Source of the DNA: Lachnospiraceae bacterium
GTDB taxonomy: Bacteria > Bacillota > Clostridia > Lachnospirales > Lachnospiraceae
NCBI GenBank assembly: GCA_017508825.1
Contig: JAFWRC010000082.1
Location: 1-64,000, forward strand
DNA: 64,000 nucleotides
Direction: 5' to 3'
In this document: positions 62,358 through 64,000 of the stretch, piece after piece
Layout: each line of letters begins with the position of its first letter
Numbering within the stretch: the first letter of the stretch is position 1
Notes under the pieces: generated by a model
The model's input: only the letters and a program-made list of their open reading frames with translations
Told to the model about the DNA's origin: nothing
The model's database searches: none
Position numbers and translations under genes: made by a program

Positions 62358-62406
62358 AGAAAACGATATAGCGAAAATCGGGAAAAAGCATAGCCAAGGA
62401 GACCAT

Positions 62407-63255
62407 ATGGATAAGTTCGATAAGTTCGATAAGATCGCGGTCCTGATGACCTGTCATAACAGAAAAGAGCATACAACGGCGTGTATCCGGTCGCTGACGG
62501 AAGGGGAAGCGAAGGAAGCACTGCAGTTTGTCGTGGTGGATTCCGGAAGTACGGACGGTACGAAGGATGCGCTCCGGGAGCTGGCAGCGGAGGGAATGCA
62601 GATCCGGCATATCCATGCGCCGGACGACCTGTTCTGGAACGGCGGCATGCGTATCGCGATGCGGTATGCGGCAAAGTATATGAAGGACTGCGCTTATGTG
62701 CTGCTGGTCAATGATGATGTGAAGTTTTATCCGAAAACAGTAAGCGGGCTGATCGCGCGGCTGACACAATATCGTACCGATGCCGTGGTTGGTGCCACGA
62801 AAGACAGCAGGGGGCAGCAGAGCTACGGCGGTGTGCGGCAGAAGTCGAAATATACCGCCAGATACGAACTGATCCCGCCGAGCGAAGAACCGGAACAGTG
62901 TGATACGTTTAACTGTAACTGCCTGCTGCTGACCTATGACTGCTTTTGGAGAATGGGAAATCTGGATCCGTCGTACGTGCACAACATGGGGGATTATGAT
63001 TACGGTCTGAAACTCAAACACCGCGGGGCTACGGTGATCAATACCGCAGATTTTGTGGGGGAGTGTGATGATAATGATGTATCCGGCAGCTGGAAAGACC
63101 GGGCGCTTGACCGGAAGACGCGGCTGAAACTGAAAGAAGGTCCCAAAGGACTGCCGCGAAAAGACTGGTATCATTTCGTACGGAAGAATTACAGTTTTCC
63201 GGCAGCGGTGTACCACAGTATGACACCGTATCTGCGGATATTATTGGGCAAATAA
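62407..63255 (+). CDS. GT2 family glycosyltransferase
   Basis: 282 residues from the ATG at 62407 with AAGGAGA upstream; an in-frame reading to 62242 lies within the KdsC gene and is ignored. The first codons are a 9-base tandem repeat (DKFDKFDKI). IAVLMTCHNRKEHTTACI, VVDSGSTDGTKDAL, LFWNGGMRIAMRYAAK and LVNDDVKFYP (metal site) are characteristic of rhamnosyltransferase-like GT2 proteins. GDYDYGLKLKHRGATVI is also typical. Donor not provable. Confidence 0.87.
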   Translation: MDKFDKFDKIAVLMTCHNRKEHTTACIRSLTEGEAKEALQFVVVDSGSTDGTKDALRELAAEGMQIRHIHAPDDLFWNGGMRIAMRYAAKYMKDCAYVLLVNDDVKFYPKTVSGLIARLTQYRTDAVVGATKDSRGQQSYGGVRQKSKYTARYELIPPSEEPEQCDTFNCNCLLLTYDCFWRMGNLDPSYVHNMGDYDYGLKLKHRGATVINTADFVGECDDNDVSGSWKDRALDRKTRLKLKEGPKGLPRKDWYHFVRKNYSFPAAVYHSMTPYLRILLGK

Positions 63256-63261
63256 ACAAAG

Positions 63262-63312
63262 CATCTTGCCTTCCCCTTGATGGGAAGGCGGCGTAAAGCA
63301 CCGGATGAGGTG
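63262..63312. repeat. Palindromic intergenic repeat, copy D (left half)
   Basis: CTTCCCCTTGATGGGAAGG hairpin followed by CCGGATGAGGTG. It shares GCATCTTGC at its start with copy C and lies 30 bases before the gene at 63343. Confidence 0.75.
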
Positions 63313-63342
63313 TATGTGGAATAAAAGTGAAGGAGAATTCAC

Positions 63343-64000
63343 ATGGGCAAAAGAGTATTGGTAACCGGCGGCGCGGGATTTCTGGGATCCCATCTCTGTG
63401 ACCGTCTGATCGCAGAAGGCAATGACGTGATCTGTCTGGATAACCTGTTTACCGGGAATAAGAACAATATCCGGCATCTGATCGGACATCCGTATTTTGA
63501 GTTCATCCGGCATGACATCACAGAGCCGATCCATCTGGAGGTGGATCAGATCTATAATCTGGCATGTCCGGCCAGCCCGGTACATTACCAGTACAACCCG
63601 ATCAAGACGACCAAGACCAGCGTGCTGGGCGCGATCAATATGCTGGGACTTGCCAAGCGCGTGCATGCGAGGATCCTGCAGGCCTCTACATCGGAGGTGT
63701 ACGGTGATCCGGAAGTGCATCCGCAGCCGGAAAGTTACCGCGGCTGTGTCAATACCATCGGGATCCGTTCCTGCTATGATGAAGGCAAGTGTGTAGCGGA
63801 AACCCTGTTCTTTGATTATCACAGACAGAATCATGTGGATATCAAAGTGATGCGTATCTTCAATACCTATGGGCCGAATATGCATCCGAATGACGGACGC
63901 GTGGTTTCGAATTTTATCGTGCAGGCGCTGAAGGGACAGGACATCACGGTATACGGCGACGGTTCGCAGACCAGGAGCTTCTGTTATGTGGATGATCTGA
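63343..64000 (+). CDS. UDP-glucuronate decarboxylase (UDP-xylose synthase), N-terminal part
   Basis: 219 codons are visible; the gene runs off the right edge. GAAGGAG upstream of the ATG at 63343. NAD-binding GGAGFLG (9-15), then [56 protein letters not shown] and SCYDEGK (catalytic Tyr and Lys of the SDR) are diagnostic for UXS, which converts UDP-glucuronate to UDP-xylose. It would compete with the UDP-glucuronate 4-epimerase at 9754. Confidence 0.92.
   Translation, partial: MGKRVLVTGGAGFLGSHLCDRLIAEGNDVICLDNLFTGNKNNIRHLIGHPYFEFIRHDITEPIHLEVDQIYNLACPASPVHYQYNPIKTTKTSVLGAINMLGLAKRVHARILQASTSEVYGDPEVHPQPESYRGCVNTIGIRSCYDEGKCVAETLFFDYHRQNHVDIKVMRIFNTYGPNMHPNDGRVVSNFIVQALKGQDITVYGDGSQTRSFCYVDDL

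Overview
The window is a very large glycan-biosynthesis locus from a low-GC-lineage Gram-positive bacterium, most likely a gut Clostridia/Lachnospiraceae member. The evidence is strong AGGAGG-type ribosome sites, frequent TTG/GTG starts, a sortase-type VPKTG surface protein at the left edge, a lipoprotein with a Gram-positive style lipobox, and gene families (CAP proteins, DUF6056, DUF5672, PglK-like ABC exporters, MazEF) typical of that group. No species can be named from the sequence alone. No tRNA, rRNA, CRISPR array or complete insertion sequence was seen.

Layout. 1-1805: the C-terminal end of a repeat-rich wall-anchored protein and a secreted CAP-domain protein. 1911-23147: a sugar-nucleotide and side-chain block, holding an ATP-grasp/HAD pair, UDP-galactopyranose mutase (glf), PseG- and PseF-like enzymes, a three-domain GNAT/acyltransferase-3/GtrA fusion, a UDP-glucuronate 4-epimerase type enzyme, GtrA, WecE-type aminotransferase, GtrB-type transferase, an O-antigen ligase/polymerase-like protein, a GtrII-like transferase and a UDP-HexNAc dehydrogenase/epimerase pair. 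It ends at a strong terminator. Two membrane protein genes flanking wecE are broken, one by a frameshift and one by an in-frame TGA. 23209-26727: a DUF2334 deacetylase-like gene, a GT4 gene and a lipoprotein metallopeptidase with a lectin-like tail. 26798-36049: a promoter followed by an asparagine-synthase-like amidotransferase and a run of glycosyltransferases. This run is interrupted by a roughly 470-base, highly structured non-coding segment (31910-32377). 36066-36623: a minus-strand hexapeptide acetyltransferase. 36679-47691: a second glycosyltransferase operon with a PglK-like ABC flippase and an FdtA-type isomerase, closed by a bidirectional terminator. 47794-48933: a minus-strand Rpn-family nuclease gene with a consensus internal ribosome site. 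49222-55377: a third operon with a second PglK-like ABC protein and a fucosylation module (GT11, GT-D, GT10). 55381-56010: a MazEF-like toxin-antitoxin pair with its own promoter and repeated operator-like sites. 56039-64000: more glycosyltransferases, a KdsC-like phosphatase and the start of a UDP-glucuronate decarboxylase gene.

How it fits together. The genes make or consume UDP-Galf, a CMP-activated PseF-type sugar, UDP-GalA, a dTDP-amino-dideoxyhexose, UDP-HexNAcA (possibly amidated by the AsnB-like enzyme), UDP-xylose and GDP-fucose. Roughly 25 or more glycosyltransferases then assemble lipid-linked chains, the ABC proteins are candidates to flip them, and Gtr-type proteins and acetyltransferases decorate them. 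Several precursor steps are missing here (PseB/C/I, RmlA/B, Gmd/Fcl), so they must lie elsewhere or the products differ from the textbook ones. Five internal promoters share an extended -10 element, and four copies of one repeat family sit directly upstream of glycan genes.

The points most worth a second look are the intragenic start in the Rpn gene, the large structured non-coding segment at 31.9-32.4 kb, the GNAT/acyltransferase/GtrA fusion, the two broken membrane genes and the repeated operator of the MazEF pair.
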